A stretch of DNA of 19,808 bases from NCBI GenBank assembly GCA_041676625.1, contig JBAYRN010000104.1, forward strand, positions 1 to 19,808, written 5' to 3'. The translations under genes and the position numbers were made by a program. Under the pieces are notes generated by a model that worked only from the letters and a program-made list of their open reading frames with translations, had not been told where the DNA came from and did no database searches. Position 1 is the stretch's first letter. Each line of letters begins with the position of its first letter. Positions 13,640 to 19,808 of the stretch are shown here, in pieces. This DNA comes from JAEXNA01 sp041676625. Its GTDB lineage: Bacteria > Vulcanimicrobiota > Xenobia > Xenobiales > JADMJV01.

Positions 13640-14602
13640 ATGTTGGAAACTCAGGCCACGCGCTATTTTTACGAACTCACCCCGGAGCGAATCTTCGACG
13701 CCTTCGAACAGGCAGGTCTTTACATTCAACCAACGCTGCGCTGGATGAACTCTCTGGAGAACCGGGTGATCGGGGTGGAGGACGAAGAGGGGGAACGCTG
13801 GGTGGGTAAGTTTTATCGCCCCGGTCGCTGGACCCGGGAAGCCCTGGAAGAAGAGCACGGCTTCCTGCAGGAGTTATTCCAGGCGGAGGTCCCCGTGCGC
13901 CCTCCCCTGGAACTGGAGGGCGGCAGCACCGTGGGTGAAGTGGAAGGGATCCTCTTTACCGTCTTTCCCCACCAACTGGGACGAATGCCCGACGAAATCA
14001 CCCTGGATCACGCCAACGAATTGGGAGGGTTGGTGGCGCGTATTCATCGGGTGGGTGAATCGAAGAAGCTCAAGCATCGGCCGACCATCGGTCCGGCCAG
14101 TTGGGGTCTGGAAAGTCTTCATCAGTTGGAGTCGGAGGGAGTGGTCCCTCGGCGGCAGTGGGGGCCTTACCAGGAACTGGTCCGGGAGCTCATCGATCGC
14201 CTGGACGATCTGTTTGAGGGGTACGAGGAACTCAGAGTTCACGGCGATCTGCATCGGGGCAACATCCTGTGGAGCAGCCTGGGTCCGTCGTTCGTGGACT
14301 TCGACGACCTCACCATGGGTCCAGCGGTGCAGGACCTCTGGATGCTTCTGCCTGGGCGCGACGAAGACGACTGGATCCTCAAGGAAGCGTTTCTCAGGAG
14401 CTACGAAAAGATACGCCCCTTCAACCGCGATGAACTGGAGTTGGTGGAGCCGTTGCGAGCCTTAAAGTTCGTTCGCCATGCCGCCTGGGTGGCCCGCCGC
14501 CGCAACGATCCAGCTTTCCTCAAGGTCTTTCCCGAAGTCGAGAGCGAGAGCTATTGGAATCGGGAAATCCGAGACCTTCAAGGGCAGCTCAAGCAACTCT
14601 AG
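13640..14602 (+). CDS. srkA: SrkA/YihE-family stress response kinase
   Basis: 320 residues. E. coli SrkA is a cytoplasmic Ser/Thr kinase with a choline-kinase-like fold that delays death under stress. The alignment is clear along the length: LTPERIFDAFEQAGL, NSLENRVIGVEDEEG, VGKFYRPGRWT then EEEHGFLQEL, VFPHQLGR, HRPTIG, the catalytic HGDLHRGNILW with Asp203, the metal-binding VDFDD (Asp220), GPAVQDLWMLL, EPLRALKFVRHAAWVARR and DPAFLKVFPEV. Catalytic residues are intact and the length matches the E. coli protein. The ATG follows a weak GAG site. The gene appears monocistronic. An AT-rich palindrome (14626-14639) a few bases downstream could help end its transcript. Confidence 0.92.
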   Translation: MLETQATRYFYELTPERIFDAFEQAGLYIQPTLRWMNSLENRVIGVEDEEGERWVGKFYRPGRWTREALEEEHGFLQELFQAEVPVRPPLELEGGSTVGEVEGILFTVFPHQLGRMPDEITLDHANELGGLVARIHRVGESKKLKHRPTIGPASWGLESLHQLESEGVVPRRQWGPYQELVRELIDRLDDLFEGYEELRVHGDLHRGNILWSSLGPSFVDFDDLTMGPAVQDLWMLLPGRDEDDWILKEAFLRSYEKIRPFNRDELELVEPLRALKFVRHAAWVARRRNDPAFLKVFPEVESESYWNREIRDLQGQLKQL

Positions 14603-14648
14603 GCTAGTATATATGGACCGGCCTTAGAAAATTTTTTCTGTAAACCCC

Positions 14649-14677
14649 TTGCAATTTTCTCCAGTTTTGGGTACTCT
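14649..14677 (+). promoter_or_regulatory. Sigma70-like promoter for the candidate ncRNA
   Basis: TTGCAA at 14649-14654 and TACTCT at 14672-14677 with exactly 17 bases between them. The -35 matches the consensus at 4 of 6 positions and the -10 at 3 of 6. A start site would fall at about 14684. There is no coding gene downstream on this strand for over 1.1 kb. Confidence 0.45.
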
Positions 14678-14683
14678 ATCTTC

Positions 14684-14890
14684 AGGTCAGACGACCACCA
14701 AAGGCTAGATTTTATGGGAGCCACTAGGCTCCGGAGCGATAGGTTTCCTGAGGGTGCCACTGCAAGCTCTATAGCACGTTACATATGAACTATGTAGCTT
14801 TGGTAGGTACGAGGCCAGGGTACGGTCGTGACGCCGCACCCGAGCACTAACTAGAGAGAAAAAGACGGCAGGTGAAGGGCCGTCTTTTTC
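14684..14890 (+). ncRNA. Candidate structured non-coding RNA, about 205 nt
   Basis: The 328 bases between srkA and the O-methyltransferase gene hold no supportable coding frame but do hold ordered structure. A closing stem pairs 14691-14696 (ACGACC) with 14824-14829 (GGTCGT), extended by ACC/GGT after a small bulge. Within it are three local hairpins: GGAGCC-ACTA-GGCTCC at 14717-14732, GTGC/GCAC at 14754-14777, and an 8-bp stem at 14778-14785/14791-14798. A promoter-like element precedes it and a strong intrinsic terminator ends it. I tested by eye for signature motifs of SRP RNA, RNase P RNA, tmRNA, T-box, TPP, SAM and c-di-GMP RNAs and found none; 6S RNA cannot be excluded because its primary sequence is poorly conserved. 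No start codon follows on this strand, so a stand-alone RNA is more likely than a riboswitch. Confidence 0.45.
14858..14890. terminator. Bidirectional rho-independent terminator
   Basis: A 12-bp perfect stem: GAAAAAGACGGC (14858-14869) pairs with GCCGTCTTTTTC (14879-14890) around a 9-base loop. It has a T-run on the plus strand and, by symmetry, on the minus strand. It can end both the candidate ncRNA and the minus-strand O-methyltransferase gene, whose stop is about 40 bases away. Confidence 0.88.
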
Positions 14891-14930
14891 GCGTTTATGG
14901 GTCTACGATACCCTGGCTTGGGCCAGGTCC

Positions 14931-15839
14931 TTATCTTTTTTGCCAATAGACCACCGTCTCGGTGACGGGAACGATCGACTCCCCGATTCCGTGGGCGGCG
15001 CGATAGTTGTCAACGGCCTGGCGGCATCCGCAGGGTACCCCGTAATCGTCTACGATCAGGTAGCCGCCACTGGAGAGCTTGGGGTAGAGATGGGTCAGGG
15101 CGTCGTGGGTGGATTCGTAGAGGTCGCCATCCAGTCGCACCACGGCGAGTCTTTCTATCTCGGCCTGAGGCAAGGTGTCTTTGAACCAGCCTTTGAGAAA
15201 GTTGACCTGATCGTCCAGGAGTCCGTAGCGACGGAAGAGCCCCTCGACGTATTCAAACGGAATAGCCAGATACTCCAGCGGGGCCATCAGGTCATAGAAA
15301 AGAGCATCCTTGAGATGAGTTTCCGGGTCAGGTTGGGGCAATCCGGAGAAGGAATCTGCGACCCACACTTTTCGGTCCTGGCAGTCGTAGGCTTTTAAAA
15401 TGCCGCGCATAAGCACAGTCATCCCACCCTTCCAGACACCCGTTTCTATCAGATCGCCCGGGACTTCGTTCTGCAGTGCGCTCTCGACGCATTTCCTGAG
15501 GTTTTGCAAGCTCTTCTCGGCGCACATGGAGTGGGGTGAGTTGACCGGGTTCATCCAGTTGAGATAGTCGAACAGCCCCTTGCCATCGAGTTCGAGCACT
15601 TCCGAGGCGGTCTTCCCCAGCGGTTTGAGGTACCGCTCAAACTTCCGGTTGGCCCGGGCCAGCAACTCATTGCAGCCTGCCAGGGAGATCATGACGTTTC
15701 CCTGGTGGCCATCCTGGCGGGCTTTCATGATTTCGGAGGTGCGCCAGAGCACGCTGTCGGAAAGCGTGCCTTTCAGAGAGCGTAAGAGCAGATCGAGGTA
15801 TAGCTCGGAGGAGTTCATCAGTTTGCTTTCCGTGCCCAT
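14931..15839 (-). CDS. TylF/MycF-family O-methyltransferase
   Basis: 302 residues. TylF-type enzymes are Mg2+- and SAM-dependent O-methyltransferases, first known from macrolide sugars and also common in polysaccharide and nucleotide-sugar clusters. Landmarks: the family opening SSELYLDLLLRSLKGTL, NLRKCVESAL, the SAM-binding GDLIETGVWKGGMTVLMRG, VWVADSFSGLPQPD, FLKGWFKDTLP, metal ligands in VVRLDGDLYESTHDAL, and GGYLIVDDYG followed by the CRQAVDNYR helix. A short insert (NRKFERYLKPLGKTASEVLELDG) separates the opening from the core and makes the protein longer than the usual about 255. The start could be the first ATG (15839) or the ATG seven codons in, which has GGAAAG before it. No sugar-biosynthesis neighbours are present, so the substrate is unknown. 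Confidence 0.87.
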   Translation of the reverse strand: MGTESKLMNSSELYLDLLLRSLKGTLSDSVLWRTSEIMKARQDGHQGNVMISLAGCNELLARANRKFERYLKPLGKTASEVLELDGKGLFDYLNWMNPVNSPHSMCAEKSLQNLRKCVESALQNEVPGDLIETGVWKGGMTVLMRGILKAYDCQDRKVWVADSFSGLPQPDPETHLKDALFYDLMAPLEYLAIPFEYVEGLFRRYGLLDDQVNFLKGWFKDTLPQAEIERLAVVRLDGDLYESTHDALTHLYPKLSSGGYLIVDDYGVPCGCRQAVDNYRAAHGIGESIVPVTETVVYWQKR

Positions 15840-15925
15840 TCTGTGAAACCTGGCATCGAATGAATGTTCACATAAGGTTCAACTATTTTCTTGTCCATGT
15901 CGTTACCATAAAGGTGGAGGACACT

Positions 15926-17788
15926 ATGCTCATCACCAGCACCACGCCGGCACGACCCACCGGGGTCATAAAGATTTTAAGAACACCGCCGGAAGCGGTT
16001 CAAGCAGAAGCGACCCCGGCGGATTGCTTTACCCGTTCCAGGAATCTGCTCTCGGAGGCCGAGCAGGACCCCTTCCCGCCCTCTTTGGATCAGGAAGTCA
16101 TCGAACTCACCCGCCGAATGGTGCGGGTCGATTCCACCCCTTCCAAAGCCCCGGGGGGTGAAAAAGCGGTGGTTGATATCGCTGCCGACTACGCTGCCAG
16201 GGCGGGACTGGAGATCTCCCGCAGCACCACCGTTAACGATCGACCTATGCTGGTGGTCACGCTGCCGGGCAAGAACCCTGAACTCGGTGCGGTGGGGTTT
16301 GTGCACCACTCCGATGTGGTGAGTATCGAGGGGGAGTGGAAGACCGGGCAACCCTTCTCCGGGGATATCATCAGCGACGACAAGGGCCGCCAGGTGATGG
16401 TAGGACGGGGTACGATCGACACCAAGGGACCGGCAGCCCAGGTTCTGGTAGCCATGAAGCATTTGAAGCAAACCGGTCGCACTCCGGATCGTACCATGCA
16501 ACTCTACCTCTTTCCCGATGAAGAGACTGGTGGCTCCGAGGGCGCCAAGTATCTGGCCAAGAATCGTCCGGAAATGTTTGACAAGGTGAAGTACTGGGTG
16601 GTGGAAGGCTCCGGGATCATGTCTAAGGAGAGCCTGGCCTCGGTGGGCAACATAAAGTCCGACGTACCCTTCGTGGGCATGGCTCAAAAGTATTCCGTGC
16701 CTCTCCAGATGGTCTTGAAAGAGCCCTCCGATCCCCATCAGGCGATCTCCCAGGCCATGGATGCCATGGAGCGTCTGGATGATTACATCGAGGACCGCGA
16801 ATGGACGTTTCTCGGCGATAAGGATGAAACCACCGAGTCGTTCAAGCGCTTCGGTGAAACCATCGGCGGGTTCAAGGGGTGGCTGCTCAAGAATTTCTGG
16901 TGGACCGGCTTCGTGCAAAAGCGAATGGGGCCCGAACTGTCGGCCACCAACCGCACCGACATGGCCCAGACCGACTTTTATCTATCCAGCAACCCCAACG
17001 GCAAACTGAAGGCCTCAAACACCAAGCCCTCCTCAGCCACCGTTATTTTGAAGATGGAAGATCTAGACACCGAAGAGCAAGTCCGGGCTATGTCGATCAT
17101 GAAGAAAGCCGCCGGGGAGGCGTTTGTGGTGGAACCCTCGGATGAGGGCACCATCAAGGTCAAACTGCCCCAGGAGAGCTATGATGGAACGCACCACGGC
17201 TCCATCGCCGACCGTGAACGCGACGCCATCAACCGGACCAACCGGGCCCTGGAGAAAATCCGCAAGAAGCTCTGGTTTAGAGGTTGGGCCGACAACATGA
17301 AAGTGGTCGACTACTACACCAATAAGAGCACCCACGACCCCAACGAGGATGACAAGACTCCGGTTCGGGCCCACCTGACTCTGGATCTGCGGGTGGCCGC
17401 CGACGAAGAGGTCGAAAAGGTGCTGGGGCAGATCCGTTCGGTGGTGGGGGAGCAGTTTGAGATTCGAGAACTGGGAGGTCCGGAGGCCAAAGAGGCTTTT
17501 GTGCGCAGGCTAAAGAGCGACAGCCCTCTCTTTACTTCCGCTGAAACCGCGCTGCTGGAGACCTACGGCCAGGACACCCCGATTCTGTTCGGCAACACCA
17601 CCGCTTCCAACGACGTGCGCCACTTGATGGCTCTGAGCCAAGACAGCCAGGCGCTCACCTTCGTACCGGTGCTCAACACCGAACACGGCGCCCACGGACC
17701 GGACGAATCGGTGACCATCGATTCCTTGACCAGAGGGGTGGAATGGACCGCTCGTTTCATGGAGTTGATGGGAAGGGCGCGAAGCTGA
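15926..17788 (+). CDS. M20-family metallopeptidase, enlarged
   Basis: 620 residues from ATG 15926, which has GGTGGAGG ending five bases before it; an in-frame ATG at 15860 has no site. M20 enzymes are two-zinc amidohydrolases cleaving peptides or N-acyl amino acids. Zinc and catalytic residues align well: HSD with His128 and Asp130, GTIDTKG with Asp165, catalytic Glu199 and Glu200 in PDEETGGSEGAKYL, Glu227 in VVEGSG, and His590 in EHGAHGPDES. No signal peptide is seen. The protein is about 150 residues longer than common M20 peptidases. The extra length seems to come from two lid-like segments: 256 to about 402 (ATNRTDMAQTDF, then KASNTKPSSATVILKMED) and 410-515 (THHGSIADRERDAINRTNRA, then TPVRAHLTLDLRV). 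The substrate cannot be told. Confidence 0.88.
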   Translation: MLITSTTPARPTGVIKILRTPPEAVQAEATPADCFTRSRNLLSEAEQDPFPPSLDQEVIELTRRMVRVDSTPSKAPGGEKAVVDIAADYAARAGLEISRSTTVNDRPMLVVTLPGKNPELGAVGFVHHSDVVSIEGEWKTGQPFSGDIISDDKGRQVMVGRGTIDTKGPAAQVLVAMKHLKQTGRTPDRTMQLYLFPDEETGGSEGAKYLAKNRPEMFDKVKYWVVEGSGIMSKESLASVGNIKSDVPFVGMAQKYSVPLQMVLKEPSDPHQAISQAMDAMERLDDYIEDREWTFLGDKDETTESFKRFGETIGGFKGWLLKNFWWTGFVQKRMGPELSATNRTDMAQTDFYLSSNPNGKLKASNTKPSSATVILKMEDLDTEEQVRAMSIMKKAAGEAFVVEPSDEGTIKVKLPQESYDGTHHGSIADRERDAINRTNRALEKIRKKLWFRGWADNMKVVDYYTNKSTHDPNEDDKTPVRAHLTLDLRVAADEEVEKVLGQIRSVVGEQFEIRELGGPEAKEAFVRRLKSDSPLFTSAETALLETYGQDTPILFGNTTASNDVRHLMALSQDSQALTFVPVLNTEHGAHGPDESVTIDSLTRGVEWTARFMELMGRARS

Positions 17789-17843
17789 TCCTAAAGGGCC
17801 TGTTTCTCTAGACGTCAAAGTCTATGACAGGAGGACTCGCATT

Positions 17844-18185
17844 ATGGATACGGACCCCTACAGTGACGAACTGCCCAGTCTGGAAGACCTGCAGAAAGCG
17901 GGTGCCACCGATTGGCTTACCGACGCCCTGGCCGCCCAACGCAAACAGAACGCTTCGCTGCTGGCCGCACTGGGAGGCGAGAGCGAAGCCCTGGATGCCG
18001 AGCGCCAGAGCCTGGAAGGGCTGCTCGAGCTACCTCCTGAGGAGAGCCCCGAGGACCAGCCTCCTGATCTTTTTGCCGCCGAACGGGCCGAAGCGGAAAA
18101 GAAAAAGGCCTCTCTAAGCGGGCTGTTGGGGGATCTCGAAGCGAGCCAGAGGGCTGAAAAAGAGAGGCTCAAGAAACTGTTCTAA
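17844..18185 (+). CDS. Small acidic helical protein of unknown function
   Basis: 113 residues, rich in Glu, Leu, Ala and Ser, with no cysteines or hydrophobic segment, so probably cytoplasmic and largely alpha-helical or coiled coil. A strong AGGAGG site lies about 9 bases before the ATG. Two halves look related: ASLLAALGGESEALDAERQS and ASLSGLLGDLEASQRAEKER share an ASL(x)LLxxLGxxE(S)EA pattern, followed in the first copy by LEGLLELPPEE. The C-terminus is basic (EKERLKKLF). I do not recognise a family. A second open frame at 17824-18117 in another register is a shadow. The gene follows the M20 gene by 55 bases on the same strand and precedes the Fic gene, which has its own promoter. Confidence 0.6.
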   Translation: MDTDPYSDELPSLEDLQKAGATDWLTDALAAQRKQNASLLAALGGESEALDAERQSLEGLLELPPEESPEDQPPDLFAAERAEAEKKKASLSGLLGDLEASQRAEKERLKKLF

Positions 18186-18194
18186 AATTGGGCT

Positions 18195-18228
18195 GGTGAT
18201 TTTGCGGAGAAAAACTGTTATAATCACC
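18195..18228 (+). promoter_or_regulatory. Fic promoter with an operator-like inverted repeat over the -10
   Basis: A perfect consensus TATAAT at 18219-18224 lies 11 bases before the Fic ATG, so the transcript would start only about 4-5 bases before the start codon (near-leaderless). A perfect 7-base inverted repeat, GGTGATT (18195-18201) and AATCACC (18222-18228), flanks and overlaps this -10. No convincing -35 is present, which suits an activator or a weak promoter. A direct repeat TGCGGAGA occurs at 18203-18210 and again at 18237-18244 inside the first codons. Confidence 0.5.
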
Positions 18229-18235
18229 GCATTTG

Positions 18236-19363
18236 ATGCGGAGATTATATATTCATCAACTGTCTGACTGGCCTGAATTCCGGTGGGCTGGAGACAAGAT
18301 CGCCGCTCTACTGGGTAGAGTGCGGCATCAACAAGGAAGGCTCATTGGTCGCCTGGAGTCACTCGGATTTTCTCTGCGCTCCGAAGCCGAGCTGAAGATG
18401 CTAACTCTGGACGTCCTGAAGACGAGCGAGATCGAAGGCGAGATTTTGGACGCGGGCCAGGTAAGGTCTTCTGTTGCTCGCCGCTTGGGACTGGACATCG
18501 GTGGCCTGGAGCGGGTCGACTGGCAGGTCGAGGGGATAGTGGAAATGACGCTTGAGGCCACTCACCGCTACCAGGAACCATTGACGATCGAGAGGCTCTT
18601 TGATTGGCACGCGGCCCTTTTCCCTACCGGACGAAGCGGGATGACCAGAATCTCCGTAGGAGCCTGGAGAAAAGATCGACTGGGTCCGATGCAGGTCGTA
18701 TCCGGACCCGTGGGGCGGGAAAGGGTCCATTTTGAGGCTCCCGAATCGTCGCGGCTCGATGGTGAGGTCCAACGATTTCTTGAGTGGGTGGAGGATGATG
18801 CGGAATTAGACCTGGTTTTGAAGGCCGGATTGGCCCACCTATGGTTTCTGACAATTCATCCCTTCGATGACGGAAATGGGCGCGTGGCCCGGGCCATCAC
18901 CGACCTGTTGCTGGCTCGGTCGGAGCAAAGTTCTCATCGATTCTACAGTATGTCTTCCCAGATTCGACGGCAGAGAACGGAGTACTACCGCATACTGGAA
19001 AAGACTCAGCGCGGCAACCTGGACGTGACTGACTGGCTCGAATGGTTTCTGGCCTGTCTGTCTCGCGCTCTTGAGGGGGCTCAGGAGACCCTGGGTTCGA
19101 TCTTGCACAAAGCCGAAATATGGGAGCGTCTTCGACCGGCAGCGATCAACTCAAGACAAAAGCAGATGCTCAATCGAATCCTCGACAGAGAGTTCAAAGG
19201 AAAGCTAACAACCTCGAAGTGGGCCACCCTGACAAGGTGCTCTCAAGACACGGCCCATCGGGATATTTCAGAACTCATGGAACTGGGGATTCTGGCTAAA
19301 AATCCTGGGGGTGGGCGTAGCACCAGTTATTCGCTGGCGGACATCCCAAAAAATTTCCCTTAA
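18236..19363 (+). CDS. Fic-family AMP transferase, class II (DUF4172 N-terminus, C-terminal winged helix)
   Basis: 375 residues from ATG 18236 (MRRLYIHQLSDWPEF); a TTG directly upstream is less likely. Fic proteins transfer AMP from ATP to a protein hydroxyl. Order: a DUF4172-type N-terminal helical domain, the inhibitory helix motif TSEIEG (Thr63, Glu67, Gly68) that marks class II Fic enzymes and holds them inactive, the catalytic core HPFDDGNGR with His208, Asp212, Asn214 and Arg216, then a C-terminal winged-helix region (about 304-372, including SKWATLTRCSQDTAHRDISELMELGIL and a GGGRSTSY wing). All catalytic residues are intact. The DNA-binding-like end together with the inverted repeat over the promoter suggests self-regulation. 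No FicA-type antitoxin gene is adjacent; inhibition is built in. A CCCTTAAGGG palindrome at about 19357-19366 overlaps the stop. Confidence 0.92.
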   Translation: MRRLYIHQLSDWPEFRWAGDKIAALLGRVRHQQGRLIGRLESLGFSLRSEAELKMLTLDVLKTSEIEGEILDAGQVRSSVARRLGLDIGGLERVDWQVEGIVEMTLEATHRYQEPLTIERLFDWHAALFPTGRSGMTRISVGAWRKDRLGPMQVVSGPVGRERVHFEAPESSRLDGEVQRFLEWVEDDAELDLVLKAGLAHLWFLTIHPFDDGNGRVARAITDLLLARSEQSSHRFYSMSSQIRRQRTEYYRILEKTQRGNLDVTDWLEWFLACLSRALEGAQETLGSILHKAEIWERLRPAAINSRQKQMLNRILDREFKGKLTTSKWATLTRCSQDTAHRDISELMELGILAKNPGGGRSTSYSLADIPKNFP

Positions 19364-19455
19364 GGGGAGGAATCTTTAAGTTATCTTAAGGTTGAAGCGC
19401 ATCTCTCGGTCTCGTTTCTGGTTTATGATCATGAAACTTGAAGAGGAGCGGCAGT

Positions 19456-19808
19456 ATGAAAATTTGGAGCAAAGTCTTAGGCCTGGGCCTGGTGGCCTGT
19501 CTGGCGGTATCACCTGCCTCGGCGCAAGACCTGAATCCGAACCAGTTCGGACTCGGAGATATCGTCTCGATCTTAGGGGGCAATCGAGGTGGGGGATACG
19601 GCTACGACCAGGGACGCGGTGGTTTCGACGTCTCGGATCTGATCGGCATAGCGAGTGTCATTTACCAGACCACTCAGCAAAACCGCCAGCCGTACTACTA
19701 CCCCCAGCCCGGCTACTATCCGAACCAGTATCCGGCGCCGAACCAGTACCCTTACCAGTACCCGAATAACCACCCCCAGCAGTACCCCTATCAGCACCAG
19801 CAGTACCC
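19456..19808 (+). CDS. Secreted Pro/Tyr/Gln-rich protein, N-terminal part (runs off window)
   Basis: An uninterrupted frame of 117 codons from ATG 19456 to the end of the window with no stop. A GAGGAG site lies 7 bases upstream, one of the best in the window. Residues 1-23 are a signal peptide (MKIWSKVLGLGLVACLAV, then SPASA with cleavage before QD). A short Gly-rich stretch (GGNRGGGYGYDQGRGG) and an amphipathic segment (DVSDLIGIASVIYQTTQQ) follow, then a low-complexity run of PYYYPQ, PNQYP and QQYPYQ repeats from about residue 76 onward. Such Tyr/Pro/Gln-rich tails occur in surface and matrix proteins of several bacterial groups, but this specific protein is not recognised. The full length is unknown. 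Confidence 0.8.
   Translation, partial: MKIWSKVLGLGLVACLAVSPASAQDLNPNQFGLGDIVSILGGNRGGGYGYDQGRGGFDVSDLIGIASVIYQTTQQNRQPYYYPQPGYYPNQYPAPNQYPYQYPNNHPQQYPYQHQQY

Noticed and set aside
14741..14777. Resemblance of GGGTGCCACTGCAAGC to the GCCACTG box of cobalamin riboswitches
   Set aside because: The other conserved boxes (the GAAGAC..CTGCC-type 3' element and the AGGGAA stretch) are missing and there is no downstream gene to control.
15977..16918. Minus-strand open frame (313 codons) opposite the M20 gene
   Set aside because: Antisense to clear zinc-site motifs; composition (His, Gly, Leu, Arg) is typical of a shadow frame in GC-rich DNA.

Overview
The window reads as a piece of bacterial chromosome. 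It has moderately high GC (high 50s per cent by eye), tightly packed genes on both strands, frequent 4-bp GTGA/ATGA stop-start overlaps, and strong GGAGG-type ribosome binding sites, several of them in front of TTG or GTG starts. No insertion sequence, tRNA, rRNA or CRISPR array was seen. Three features suggest a deep-branching, environmental Gram-negative-type lineage: a PEGA-repeat Ser/Thr kinase, an F420-type luciferase-like oxidoreductase, and cmoA/cmoB/srkA genes best known from Proteobacteria. I would guess a candidate phylum such as Vulcanimicrobiota/Eremiobacterota or a relative. That is a guess, not something read from a marker gene.

Layout. 1-1.5 kb: the 3' end of an HNH endonuclease gene, a small secreted protein with a strong terminator, and a ParD antitoxin whose partner ParE toxin is cut short. 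1.5-4.8 kb: a thioredoxin-fold-like protein translationally coupled to a succinate-semialdehyde-type aldehyde dehydrogenase, a bifunctional-nuclease-domain protein on the minus strand, and an SDR protein that has lost its catalytic Tyr and Lys. 4.8-10.9 kb: a secreted three-fold-symmetric beta-trefoil lectin diverges from a plus-strand run of genes. That run is a membrane Ser/Thr kinase with PEGA repeats, an overlapping exported protein, a GspE/PilB-type secretion or pilus ATPase, and protein-isoaspartate methyltransferase. 10.9-12.7 kb: cmoB and cmoA, the two enzymes of tRNA wobble-uridine (cmo5U34) modification, arranged head to head with overlapping start codons. 12.7-14.6 kb: an F420-type oxidoreductase and a SrkA/YihE-family kinase. 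14.6-14.93 kb: a gene-free stretch that looks like an independent structured RNA with its own promoter and terminator. 14.9-17.8 kb: a TylF-type O-methyltransferase and an unusually long M20 metallopeptidase. 17.8-19.8 kb: a small acidic helical protein, a class II Fic protein with a possible self-operator on its promoter, and the start of a secreted Pro/Tyr/Gln-rich protein that runs off the window.

How the parts may work together. The kinase, the exported protein coupled to it, and perhaps the divergent lectin could form a surface-sensing module next to a secretion/pilus motor. Pcm, SrkA and the thioredoxin-like/SSADH pair are stress or housekeeping functions. The items most worth a second look are the candidate ncRNA at about 14684-14890, the near-perfectly symmetric lectin, the catalytically degenerate SDR, the M20 enzyme with an apparently duplicated lid domain, the Fic promoter operator, and the solitary ParD with a truncated ParE.
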